NCBI RefSeq assembly: GCF_001747085.1
Contig: NZ_MDJD01000007.1
Span: 124,001-188,000 of the forward strand
Direction: 5' to 3'
DNA: 64,000 nucleotides
Source: Flavivirga aquatica
GTDB taxonomy: Bacteria > Bacteroidota > Bacteroidia > Flavobacteriales > Flavobacteriaceae
Shown here: positions 36,391 through 44,113 of the stretch, in pieces
Layout: every line of letters begins with the position of its first letter
Position numbering within the stretch: the first letter of the stretch is position 1
Translations under genes and position numbers: made by a program
Notes under the pieces: generated by a model
Told to the model about the DNA's origin: nothing
Database searches by the model: none
The model's input: the letters and a program-made list of their open reading frames with translations, nothing else

Positions 36391-38022
36391 CTATAAATCC
36401 ATAGCTTTAATACTCTCTAAACGATTACGTTCTAGAAATGCATCGATAGTTTCAAAATGCTCAATTACACGTTGGTCTTTAAATTCAAATACTTTTTTTG
36501 ATAAACCTTGAAGAAAATCACGATCGTGAGATACTAATATGAGTGTGCCATCAAAATTTTGTAAGGCTTCTTTTAAAACATCTTTAGATTTTAAATCTAA
36601 GTGATTGGTAGGCTCATCTAAAATTAATAAGTTAACAGGTTCTAGTAATAACTTCACCATAGCTAATCTGGTTTTTTCACCTCCAGAAAGCACGCCTACT
36701 TTTTTATCGATAGCATCGCCTTTAAACATAAAGCGTCCTAAGATATTTTTTATCTGCTTTCTAACATCGCCTTGTGCAACTTCGTCTATGGTTTGAAAAA
36801 TAGTTAGGTTTTCGTCTAATAACGCAGCTTGGTTTTGTGCAAAGTAACCAACTTGTACGTTATGTCCCAAAGCACATTCACCTTCTACTTCTATTTCATT
36901 TAAAATAGCTTTAATCATGGTAGATTTCCCTTCTCCATTTCTACCAACAAAACACACCTTTTCGCCTCTAGATATAGACATACTAGCATCTTTAAATACT
37001 ATATGTTCGCCATAAGATTTTGATACTTCTTTTACCGTTACTGGATAATCTCCAGAACGTACCGTTTTTGGGAAACGTAATTTTAATGCTGAGGTATCTA
37101 CATCATCAATTTCTATAATTTCTAACTTTTCAAGCATGCGTTCTCGAGAGTTTACTTGATTTGTTTTGGAGTATGTCCCTTTAAAACGGTCTATAAATGC
37201 TTGGTTATCGGCTATAAATTTTTGTTGTTCTTGGTATGCTTTTATTTGGTGTGCACGACGCTCTTCGCGTAATTGTAAATAGTGGGAGTAATTTGCTTTA
37301 TAATCGTAAATTTTTCCCATAGTTACCTCAATGGTTCTGTTGGTTATATTATCGATAAAGGCTTTATCATGAGAGATTACCACAACTGCATTTGCTTTGT
37401 TAAGTAAAAAATCTTCTAACCAAATTACAGATTCTATATCGATATGGTTTGTAGGCTCATCTAAAAGTATTAAATCTGGTTTTTGAAGTAATATCTTAGC
37501 CAGTTCAATACGCATACGCCAACCTCCACTAAATTCGCTAGTTTGCCTCGCAAAATCTTCTTGCTTAAAACCTAAACCTTTTAGAGCCTTTTCCACTTCG
37601 GCATCGTAATTAACATCTTCTAGTGCATAATATTTTTCACCTAAATCTGAAACTTGCTCAATAAGTTTCATATACTCATCAGACTCATAATCGGTTCTAG
37701 TTTCTAAAGCTTTATTAATAGCTTCCATTTCATCACGCATTTTAAAGACATGACCAAATGCTTTGGAAGCCTCTTCAAAAACCGTCATATTGTCCTCTGT
37801 TAATAAATGCTGAGGTAAATAGGCTATTATGGCATCTTTTGGAAATCGAACATGTCCTTTTGTTGGCTTTTGGGCACCTGCTATAATTTTCATCATAGTG
37901 GATTTACCTGCACCGTTTTTACCCATTAATGCAATTTTATCATTTGCATTAATAGTGAATGACACATCACTAAAAAGTGTATTTCCGCTAAATTCTACCG
38001 CTAAAGCATCTACTGAAATCAT
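36391..38022 (-). CDS. ABC-F family ATP-binding protein
   Basis: Soluble protein of 543 aa with two ABC ATPase domains and no membrane segment, the layout of ribosome-associated ABC-F proteins. Domain 1 has GKNGAGKSTMMK, FSGGWRMRIELA and LILLDEPTNHID; domain 2 has GRNGEGKSTMIK, LSGGEKTRLAMV and LLILDEPTNHLD. A charged P-site tRNA-interaction-type linker (about 240-310) lies between. Such proteins act in the ribosome E site in translation control or antibiotic protection; which subfamily this is I cannot tell. Divergent from rplM, with its own full consensus promoter. Confidence 0.93.
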   Translation of the reverse strand: MISVDALAVEFSGNTLFSDVSFTINANDKIALMGKNGAGKSTMMKIIAGAQKPTKGHVRFPKDAIIAYLPQHLLTEDNMTVFEEASKAFGHVFKMRDEMEAINKALETRTDYESDEYMKLIEQVSDLGEKYYALEDVNYDAEVEKALKGLGFKQEDFARQTSEFSGGWRMRIELAKILLQKPDLILLDEPTNHIDIESVIWLEDFLLNKANAVVVISHDKAFIDNITNRTIEVTMGKIYDYKANYSHYLQLREERRAHQIKAYQEQQKFIADNQAFIDRFKGTYSKTNQVNSRERMLEKLEIIEIDDVDTSALKLRFPKTVRSGDYPVTVKEVSKSYGEHIVFKDASMSISRGEKVCFVGRNGEGKSTMIKAILNEIEVEGECALGHNVQVGYFAQNQAALLDENLTIFQTIDEVAQGDVRKQIKNILGRFMFKGDAIDKKVGVLSGGEKTRLAMVKLLLEPVNLLILDEPTNHLDLKSKDVLKEALQNFDGTLILVSHDRDFLQGLSKKVFEFKDQRVIEHFETIDAFLERNRLESIKAMDL

Positions 38023-38044
38023 AATATCTAATTTATTAAGGTCA

Positions 38045-38075
38045 CAAAACTAACATTAAAGGCAGGCACAACAAA
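38045..38075 (-). promoter_or_regulatory. Full consensus promoter of the ABC-F gene
   Basis: On the minus strand TTTG (38072-38075), 19 nt, TAGTTTTG (38045-38052): an exact Bacteroidota primary-sigma promoter, 23 nt before the start codon. Confidence 0.8.
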
Positions 38076-38170
38076 ACATAATTAGAGTAAAAAACGATGA
38101 TAAAGTTAGCCTTAAAAAAAACATTCTTGTAAGTCCCTGTAAATCTGCATAAAAATAACTTCTTACTCTA

Positions 38171-38201
38171 TTTGGTAATCAAATATATAATCGTAAATTT
38201 G
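38171..38201 (+). promoter_or_regulatory. Full consensus promoter of rplM-rpsI
   Basis: TTTG (38171-38174), 19 nt, TAAATTTG (38194-38201): an exact consensus promoter. The leader of about 45 nt begins with a short CTCTTTTTAAGAG hairpin before the GTG start codon. Confidence 0.85.
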
Positions 38202-38249
38202 CAAACTCTTTTTAAGAGAGGAATGTTTAATAAATAAAAATTAATTAGT

Positions 38250-38705
38250 GTGGATACATTAAGCTACAAAACGATTTCAGCCAATAAAGCGACTGTGAAT
38301 AAACAGTGGGTTTTAGTTGATGCTGAAGGTCAAGCGCTTGGTCGTTTAGCTTCTAAAGTTGCAAAACTTTTAAGAGGAAAACACAAGCCAAACTTCACAC
38401 CTCACGTAGATTGCGGAGATAATGTTATTATTATCAATGCAGAAAAAATTACGTTATCTGGAAACAAATGGAACGATAAAACGTACATTCGTCATACAGG
38501 TTACCCAGGTGGTCAAAAAAGTTTAACTGCTACAGAATTGTACGGAAAAGATCCTGCAAGAGTAGTAGAAAAATCAGTTAAAGGAATGTTACCTAAAAAC
38601 AAATTAGGTGCAGATTTATTCCGTAATCTAACAGTTGTTGTTGGTTCAAAACATGCTCATGAAGCTCAAAAACCAAAAACAATTAACTTAAACGAATTCA
38701 AGTAA
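38250..38705 (+). CDS. rplM: 50S ribosomal protein L13
   Basis: Large-subunit ribosomal protein of 151 aa with the family signature [20 protein letters not shown] and [16 protein letters not shown]. The start codon is GTG (38250), chosen because the N-terminus [16 protein letters not shown] fits the family and no in-frame ATG lies near. The rpsI ATG begins one base before its stop is complete, so the genes are translationally coupled. Confidence 0.97.
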   Translation: MDTLSYKTISANKATVNKQWVLVDAEGQALGRLASKVAKLLRGKHKPNFTPHVDCGDNVIIINAEKITLSGNKWNDKTYIRHTGYPGGQKSLTATELYGKDPARVVEKSVKGMLPKNKLGADLFRNLTVVVGSKHAHEAQKPKTINLNEFK

Positions 38706-39091
38706 TGGAAGTAATTCACAAAATTGGCCGTAGAAAGACGGCTGTTGCTCGTGCTTATGTTGCCCCAGGAAAAGGTAGCATTACGATTAATAAAAAAGAC
38801 TTAACTAATTACTTTACTACAGCTACGTTACAGTACAAAGTAAAGCAACCTTTAGTTTTGACTAACAATGACGGCAACTTTGATATTACAGTTAATGTAT
38901 ATGGAGGTGGTATTACTGGTCAAGCAGAAGCTGTTCGTTTAGCTATTTCTCGCGCTATGTGCGAGGTTGATGCTGAAAACAGATTAACTTTAAAACCAGA
39001 AGGTTTATTAACAAGAGATCCAAGAATGGTTGAGCGTAAAAAATTCGGACAGAAGAAAGCGCGTAAGAAATTCCAATTCTCGAAACGTTAA
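38705..39091 (+). CDS. rpsI: 30S ribosomal protein S9
   Basis: Small-subunit protein of 128 aa. It has IGRRKTAVARAYVAPGKG at the N-terminus and the highly basic C-terminal tail RKKFGQKKARKKFQFSKR that reaches the P-site tRNA. It follows rplM with a one-base overlap, the order conserved in nearly all bacteria. Confidence 0.97.
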   Translation: MEVIHKIGRRKTAVARAYVAPGKGSITINKKDLTNYFTTATLQYKVKQPLVLTNNDGNFDITVNVYGGGITGQAEAVRLAISRAMCEVDAENRLTLKPEGLLTRDPRMVERKKFGQKKARKKFQFSKR

Positions 39092-39308
39092 TATCATCCT
39101 CAACTCGATTGGGGATCTGTTTCTCAGTTATCTCAATCTTGTTGAAATTTAAATTAAAACAGATACTGAAATAAATTCAATATAAAAAACAGTTATTGTT
39201 GTCCTGCTTATAAAAACAGGATTTAGTTTAGCATCTAAATGATTAAGGCGAATTTAAATATGACCACTTAATTATTGCTAATTCAACAGAACGTAAACTA
39301 TTACAAAA
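39092..39308 (+). promoter_or_regulatory. 217-nt structured leader between rpsI and rpsB
   Basis: No terminator or obvious promoter is visible. Two hairpins can be drawn: ATCTGTTT (39115-39122) with AAACAGAT (39157-39164), and TCCTG (39202-39206) with CAGGA (39217-39221). It may be an autoregulatory leader of rpsB, but this is unproven. Confidence 0.3.
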
Positions 39309-40085
39309 ATGGCAGTAGAAGTAAAAGAATTACTTGAAGCAGGTGTACATTTTGGACACCTTACTCGTAAGTGGGACCCTAATATGGCTCCTTACGTATA
39401 TATGGAACGTAACGGTATCCATATTATCAACTTATATAAAACAGCGGCTAAAATTGATGAAGCAGGTGCTGCATTAAGCAAAATTGCTAATTCTGGTCGT
39501 AAAATCTTATTCGTTGCAACAAAAAAACAAGCAAAAGATATTGTAGCTGAAAAAGCGGGTGCAATTAACATGCCTTACATCACAGAAAGATGGCCAGGTG
39601 GTATGTTAACTAACTTTGTTACTATTAGAAAAGCTGTTAAAAAAATGGCTTCCATTGATAGAATGAAGAAAGATGGTACTTTCATGACGCTTTCTAAGAA
39701 AGAGCGTTTACAAGTAGATCGTTTAAGAGCCAAGTTAGAAAAAAACTTAGGTTCTATTAATGATATGACTCGTTTACCAGGTGCTTTATTTGTTGTAGAT
39801 ATTAAACGTGAGCATATCGCGATTAAAGAAGCTCAAAAATTAAACATTCCTATTTTTGCAATGGTAGATACTAACTCTGACCCACGTCAAGTTGATTATG
39901 TTATCCCTGCAAATGATGACGCTTCTAAATCGATAGATAAAATATTATCTCACGTAACAGCTGCTATCTCTCAAGGATTAGCAGAACGTAAAGCTGAAAA
40001 AGACGCTACAGCATCTGCTAAGGAAGAAACTCCTAAAGCAAAAGCTGCTCCAGCTAAAAAGGTTGCTGCCGAAGAAGAAGAATAA
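39309..40085 (+). CDS. rpsB: 30S ribosomal protein S2
   Basis: Small-subunit protein of 258 aa. Signature parts are LLEAGVHFGHLTRKWDP, KILFVATKKQAKDIV, YITERWPGGMLTNF and FAMVDTNSDPRQVDYVIPANDDA. The Ala/Lys/Glu-rich tail after about residue 225 is a lineage-specific extension. Followed after 85 bp by tsf, the usual pair. Confidence 0.97.
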   Translation: MAVEVKELLEAGVHFGHLTRKWDPNMAPYVYMERNGIHIINLYKTAAKIDEAGAALSKIANSGRKILFVATKKQAKDIVAEKAGAINMPYITERWPGGMLTNFVTIRKAVKKMASIDRMKKDGTFMTLSKKERLQVDRLRAKLEKNLGSINDMTRLPGALFVVDIKREHIAIKEAQKLNIPIFAMVDTNSDPRQVDYVIPANDDASKSIDKILSHVTAAISQGLAERKAEKDATASAKEETPKAKAAPAKKVAAEEEE

Positions 40086-40170
40086 ATAACATTAACAAAA
40101 CACAAACAAGTCGTTTAATTCTTTTCTTTGTTGAAAATATATTGAACGACTTTTTTAAATTATAATTACT

Positions 40171-41145
40171 ATGAGTACTACAGTAAAAGTAACAGCTGCT
40201 GAAGTTAATAAATTAAGAAAAGCTACAGGTGCAGGTATGATGGACTGCAAAAAAGCTTTAGTTGAAGCTGAAGGTAACTTTGATAAGGCAATCGAAGTTT
40301 TACGTAAAAAAGGACAAAAAGTAGCAGAAAAAAGATCTGACAGAGATTCGTCTGAAGGTGCAGCTATTTCTAAAATTAATGCAGACCAAACTGAAGGTGT
40401 TGCTATTGTTTTAGGTTGTGAAACTGATTTTGTTGGTAAAAACGAAAACTTTGTAAGCTTAGCAAACCAATTAGCAGACATCGCTTTAAATAACAAAACT
40501 AAAGAAGAATTTTTAGCTGCAGATTTTGGAGGTATGACCGTTGCAGATAAATTAATCGAACAAACTGGTGTTATTGGTGAAAAATTAGACATCACTTCTT
40601 TTGAAAAATTAGAAGCTCCTTTTGTTGGTACTTACGTACACATTAACAAAATAGCTGCTTTAGTTGGTTTATCTGCTAAAGTTGATAATGCTGAAACTTT
40701 AGTTAAAGATGTAGCTATGCAAGTAGCTTCTATGGGCGCTACTACATTATCTTACAAAGATTTTGACCCTGCTTTTGTTGCATCAGAAACTGAAGCTAGA
40801 ATTGCTGTTATTGAAAAAGACAACATTGAGTTAGGACGTTTAGGAAAAACACTTAAAAACGTTCCTCAATATATTTCTATGGCGCAATTAACTCCTGAAG
40901 TTTTAGCTCAGGCTGAAGAAGATGCTAAAGCACAATTAGCTGCAGAAGGTAAACCAGAAAAAATCTGGGATAAAATTTTACCAGGAAAAATAGAACGTTT
41001 TGTTTCTGATAATACAACTCTAGATCAAGAGAAATGTTTATTAGATCAAAACTTTATTAAAGATGAAAAAATAAATGTTGCTAAATATGTAGCATCTTAT
41101 GGCGATGTTGAAATTACAGGTTTCAAAAGAGCTAGCGTAGGATAA
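40171..41145 (+). CDS. tsf: Elongation factor Ts
   Basis: Nucleotide exchange factor for EF-Tu; 324 aa. It has an N-terminal UBA-like domain (VNKLRKATGAGMMDCKKALVE), the core with the EF-Tu-contacting stretch CETDFVGKNENF, and two dimerisation repeats extending to the end. Length is normal for Bacteroidota. A strong terminator follows at 41176. Confidence 0.97.
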   Translation: MSTTVKVTAAEVNKLRKATGAGMMDCKKALVEAEGNFDKAIEVLRKKGQKVAEKRSDRDSSEGAAISKINADQTEGVAIVLGCETDFVGKNENFVSLANQLADIALNNKTKEEFLAADFGGMTVADKLIEQTGVIGEKLDITSFEKLEAPFVGTYVHINKIAALVGLSAKVDNAETLVKDVAMQVASMGATTLSYKDFDPAFVASETEARIAVIEKDNIELGRLGKTLKNVPQYISMAQLTPEVLAQAEEDAKAQLAAEGKPEKIWDKILPGKIERFVSDNTTLDQEKCLLDQNFIKDEKINVAKYVASYGDVEITGFKRASVG

Positions 41146-41175
41146 TATACAATTCCTTTAAAGTAGGAATCTTAT

Positions 41176-41213
41176 AAAAAAACCACTATTCTTTATTGAA
41201 TAGTGGTTTTTTT
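41176..41213 (+). terminator. Rho-independent terminator after tsf
   Basis: Stem AAAAACCACTATTC/GAATAGTGGTTTTT around a TTTATT loop, ending in a run of T. It lies about 30 nt after the tsf stop. Confidence 0.9.
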
Positions 41214-41300
41214 ATTTAAAACATCAGCTTAAATCTATTATAACTCCAAATCCATTTTATTTTTGACAAACAGGTCTTCGGTAAACACCAAAAAATTGTT

Positions 41301-41308
41301 TAGTTTTG
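41301..41308 (+). promoter_or_regulatory. -7 box of pyrH-frr
   Basis: TAGTTTTG, perfect TAnnTTTG, 44 nt before ATG 41352. The transcript would start just before the palindrome at 41319. Confidence 0.6.
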
Positions 41309-41318
41309 CACAATCTTG

Positions 41319-41336
41319 TTTCCGTCTAGACGGAAA
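41319..41336 (+). promoter_or_regulatory. Perfect 18-bp palindrome in the pyrH leader
   Basis: TTTCCGTCTAGACGGAAA, symmetric without mismatch. It sits between the pyrH -7 box and start codon, ending 15 nt before the ATG. It could be a repressor operator or a 5'-end RNA hairpin. Confidence 0.5.
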
Positions 41337-41351
41337 TCTCATCAAATATTT

Positions 41352-42059
41352 ATGAAATACAAAAGAATTCTTTTAAAACTATCTGGCGAAGCATTAATGG
41401 GAGATCGTCAATATGGTATAGACCCAGAACGATTAGCTGAATATGCGCAAGACATAAAAACAATTACAGATAAAGGTGTAGAAGTTGCCATAGTTATTGG
41501 TGGTGGAAACATTTTTAGAGGTGTTTCTGGTGCTAGCAAAGGCATGGATCGTGTGCAAGGGGATCATATGGGAATGCTTGCGACCGTTATTAATGGTTTA
41601 GCCTTACAAGGCGCCCTAGAAGATGCAGACATACCAACTAGGTTACAAACCGCTATTCAAATAAATGAAGTTGCAGAACCTTTTATTAGAAGAAAAGCCA
41701 TGCGGCATCTAGAAAAAGGACGTGTAGTTATTTTTGGTGGAGGCACAGGAAATCCTTATTTTACAACAGATTCAGCAGCAGTATTACGTGCTATAGAAGT
41801 TGAAGCTGATGTCATTTTAAAAGGAACCCGTGTAGATGGCATTTATAATGCTGATCCCGAAAAAGATGATAAAGCTATTAAATTTAATTTTATATCTTTT
41901 GAAGAAGTATTGCAAAAAGGCTTAAAAGTTATGGATACAACAGCCTTTACACTTAGTCAAGAAAATGAATTGCCTATTATTGTTTTTGATATGAACAAAA
42001 AAGGGAATTTACTAAAAGTAGTTTCTGGTGAGAAAATAGGAACGGAAGTAAACGTATAA
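41352..42059 (+). CDS. pyrH: UMP kinase
   Basis: Converts UMP to UDP in pyrimidine synthesis; bacterial UMP kinases are hexameric amino-acid-kinase-fold enzymes. From ATG 41352 it has 235 aa, beginning [17 protein letters not shown]; an in-frame TTG 12 codons upstream falls inside the leader palindrome and is rejected. Motifs include [42 protein letters not shown] and [14 protein letters not shown]. Followed by frr after about 110 bp, as in many bacteria. Confidence 0.96.
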   Translation: MKYKRILLKLSGEALMGDRQYGIDPERLAEYAQDIKTITDKGVEVAIVIGGGNIFRGVSGASKGMDRVQGDHMGMLATVINGLALQGALEDADIPTRLQTAIQINEVAEPFIRRKAMRHLEKGRVVIFGGGTGNPYFTTDSAAVLRAIEVEADVILKGTRVDGIYNADPEKDDKAIKFNFISFEEVLQKGLKVMDTTAFTLSQENELPIIVFDMNKKGNLLKVVSGEKIGTEVNV

Positions 42060-42169
42060 AACTTGGCGTAATTTTTGAAATGATACATTATAATTATGTT
42101 TTGAATTAGCAAATTCGTAACATCATTTATATTTATTAAGACCATATTGATTGATAAAAAAGTTTAAAA

Positions 42170-42727
42170 ATGAACGAAGACATCCAATTTATATTAGACA
42201 CAGCAAAAGAATCAATGGATAATGCTATTAAGCATTTAGAAAAACAATTCGTTAACATTAGAGCAGGAAAAGCTAGTCCAGCAATGCTTGGTAGTGTTAT
42301 GGTAGACTATTATGGTTCGCAAACACCTTTAAGCCAGGTAGCAAATGTAAATACACCAGATGGTAGAACTATTACGGTTCAGCCTTGGGAAAAAAATATG
42401 CTTCAAGAAATTGAGCGCGGTATAGCTTATGCTAATTTAGGATTTAATCCTATGAATAATGGTGAAACCATTATTATTAACGTACCTCCTTTAACAGAAG
42501 AACGTAGACGTGATTTAGTAAAACAAGCTAAAGCTGAAGCTGAAGATGCTAAAGTAAGTATTAGAACTGCTCGTAAAGATGCTAATAACGATATTAAAAA
42601 ATCTGATGATGTTTCTGAAGATTTAAAAAAGAATGCTGAAATTGACGTACAACAAATGACAGATACGTACGTTAAAAAAGTTGATAATGTATTTGATATT
42701 AAAGAAAAAGAAATCATGACAATATAA
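42170..42727 (+). CDS. frr: Ribosome recycling factor
   Basis: Splits post-termination ribosomes together with EF-G; 185 aa, the usual length. Typical segments are FVNIRAGKASPAML, PDGRTITVQPWEK, PLTEERRRDLVKQAK and the C-terminal helix. Second gene after pyrH; a strong terminator follows. Confidence 0.97.
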   Translation: MNEDIQFILDTAKESMDNAIKHLEKQFVNIRAGKASPAMLGSVMVDYYGSQTPLSQVANVNTPDGRTITVQPWEKNMLQEIERGIAYANLGFNPMNNGETIIINVPPLTEERRRDLVKQAKAEAEDAKVSIRTARKDANNDIKKSDDVSEDLKKNAEIDVQQMTDTYVKKVDNVFDIKEKEIMTI

Positions 42728-42735
42728 TTTTATTG

Positions 42736-42763
42736 AAGAGCGACAAAAATTGTCGCTCTTTTT
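42736..42763 (+). terminator. Rho-independent terminator after frr
   Basis: Perfect 11-bp stem AAGAGCGACAA/TTGTCGCTCTT, AAA loop, followed by TTT. It starts 9 nt after the frr stop. Confidence 0.9.
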
Positions 42764-42791
42764 ATAAACTCACAGTATTTTGGATACGTAA

Positions 42792-44066
42792 ATGCATAAA
42801 CACTTTATTCTACTCTTCTTTATTTTATGTGCTATTTTTGTTCATGCACAATCCATTTCTAAAGAAGAAATGGCTCCCAAACAAGACTCTATTAAAAAGA
42901 CAGAGTTCTTAAAACATTTAGGTAATGGCTACTTACCTACTAAGTATTTTAATTTTGATTTAAGATATTTAATTAAATACAACCAATACGAAGGTGTAAG
43001 AACTGGGCTTGGAGGTATAACCAACAATGCCTTTTCTGAAAAATATAGAATAAATAGTTATGGCGTTTATGGGTTTAGAGATCATCGTTTTAAATATAGT
43101 ATTGGAGGAGGTTTCAGGTTAGCAAAAAGAACAAATACTTGGATTAATTTGTCTTACACAAGTGATTTAGAAGAAACGGGGAGTTCTAAATTCTTAACAG
43201 ATAAACGTTTTTTTCAATTTTTTGAACCTCGGTTATTAAATATTGATTTGTTTCACAAACATGTTACAAAAGCAATTACTATAGAACATCAATTAACTCC
43301 CAAGATACTAACAGAAACTAAATTAGCTGTTAGTAATACAGATCCTACCTATAGCTACGAATATATTTTAAATGATAATAATGCTATAAAATCTTTTCAT
43401 CTAACTACTGCTAAAGTTTCTTTACAATGGAGTCCTTTCAGCCAATATGAATCATCAAGAAAAAGATTAGTAGAAATTAAAAAGGGCTATCCTAAATTTA
43501 CACTTCAATATACAAAAAGCTTTGATGACCTTTTTAAAAGTGATTTTAGTTTTTCAAAATTGGATTTTAGAACTATTTATAAAATTGAAGGGAAACATTC
43601 TAACCCCTCAATAATAACCTTAGTTTCAGGAATTACAAATGGTAATACTCCTCTAACTCATTTATATCATGCCTACCCTAATAATATTAACAAAGAAACT
43701 GTTATGCAACGATTTTCTGTTGCTGGCTTAAATAGTTTTGAAACAATGTATTTTAATGAATTCTTTTCAGATAAATTTGCTACACTTCAACTAAAACACT
43801 TTTTAAAACCTTTTAATATTTCTCAACGTTATAAACCACAACTTGTTTTAATTACACGTTATGCTATTGGTGATATTAAAAACCCAGAAAGACATCAAAA
43901 TGTAACTTTTGGTTCTCTAAAAAAAGGCTATACTGAATCTGGTTTTGAAATCAATAAATTACTATTTGGCTTTGGTTTAAGCCTTACTTATCGCTATGGC
44001 GCTTACCATTTGCCTGATTTTAATGATAATGTTGCATTAAAGTTTACATTTAATGTATCATTATAA
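42792..44066 (+). CDS. Outer-membrane barrel protein of the DUF5686 type, short form
   Basis: Secreted protein of 424 aa with a signal peptide (about 1-20, ending VHAQS). The body alternates in the way expected of a beta-barrel (YRINSYGVYGFRDHRFKYSIGGGF, LFGFGLSLTYRYGAYHLPDF) and ends with a Phe/aromatic-rich strand (VALKFTFNVSL), a usual barrel-insertion signal. It resembles the C-terminal half of DUF5686 proteins, which normally carry an N-terminal carboxypeptidase-regulatory-like domain that is absent here. Function unknown. Ends 47 bp before an RND exporter, so the two may form one transport or envelope module. Confidence 0.7.
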   Translation: MHKHFILLFFILCAIFVHAQSISKEEMAPKQDSIKKTEFLKHLGNGYLPTKYFNFDLRYLIKYNQYEGVRTGLGGITNNAFSEKYRINSYGVYGFRDHRFKYSIGGGFRLAKRTNTWINLSYTSDLEETGSSKFLTDKRFFQFFEPRLLNIDLFHKHVTKAITIEHQLTPKILTETKLAVSNTDPTYSYEYILNDNNAIKSFHLTTAKVSLQWSPFSQYESSRKRLVEIKKGYPKFTLQYTKSFDDLFKSDFSFSKLDFRTIYKIEGKHSNPSIITLVSGITNGNTPLTHLYHAYPNNINKETVMQRFSVAGLNSFETMYFNEFFSDKFATLQLKHFLKPFNISQRYKPQLVLITRYAIGDIKNPERHQNVTFGSLKKGYTESGFEINKLLFGFGLSLTYRYGAYHLPDFNDNVALKFTFNVSL

Positions 44067-44113
44067 GGTAATATGCTCCTTTTTTCTACCTTTGTACATC
44101 TTTTAAATTAAGC

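Noticed and set aside
40155-40595. 146-codon ORF antisense to tsf
   Set aside because: A shadow of the highly biased tsf codons; low-complexity Ser/Lys/Leu content and no independent support.
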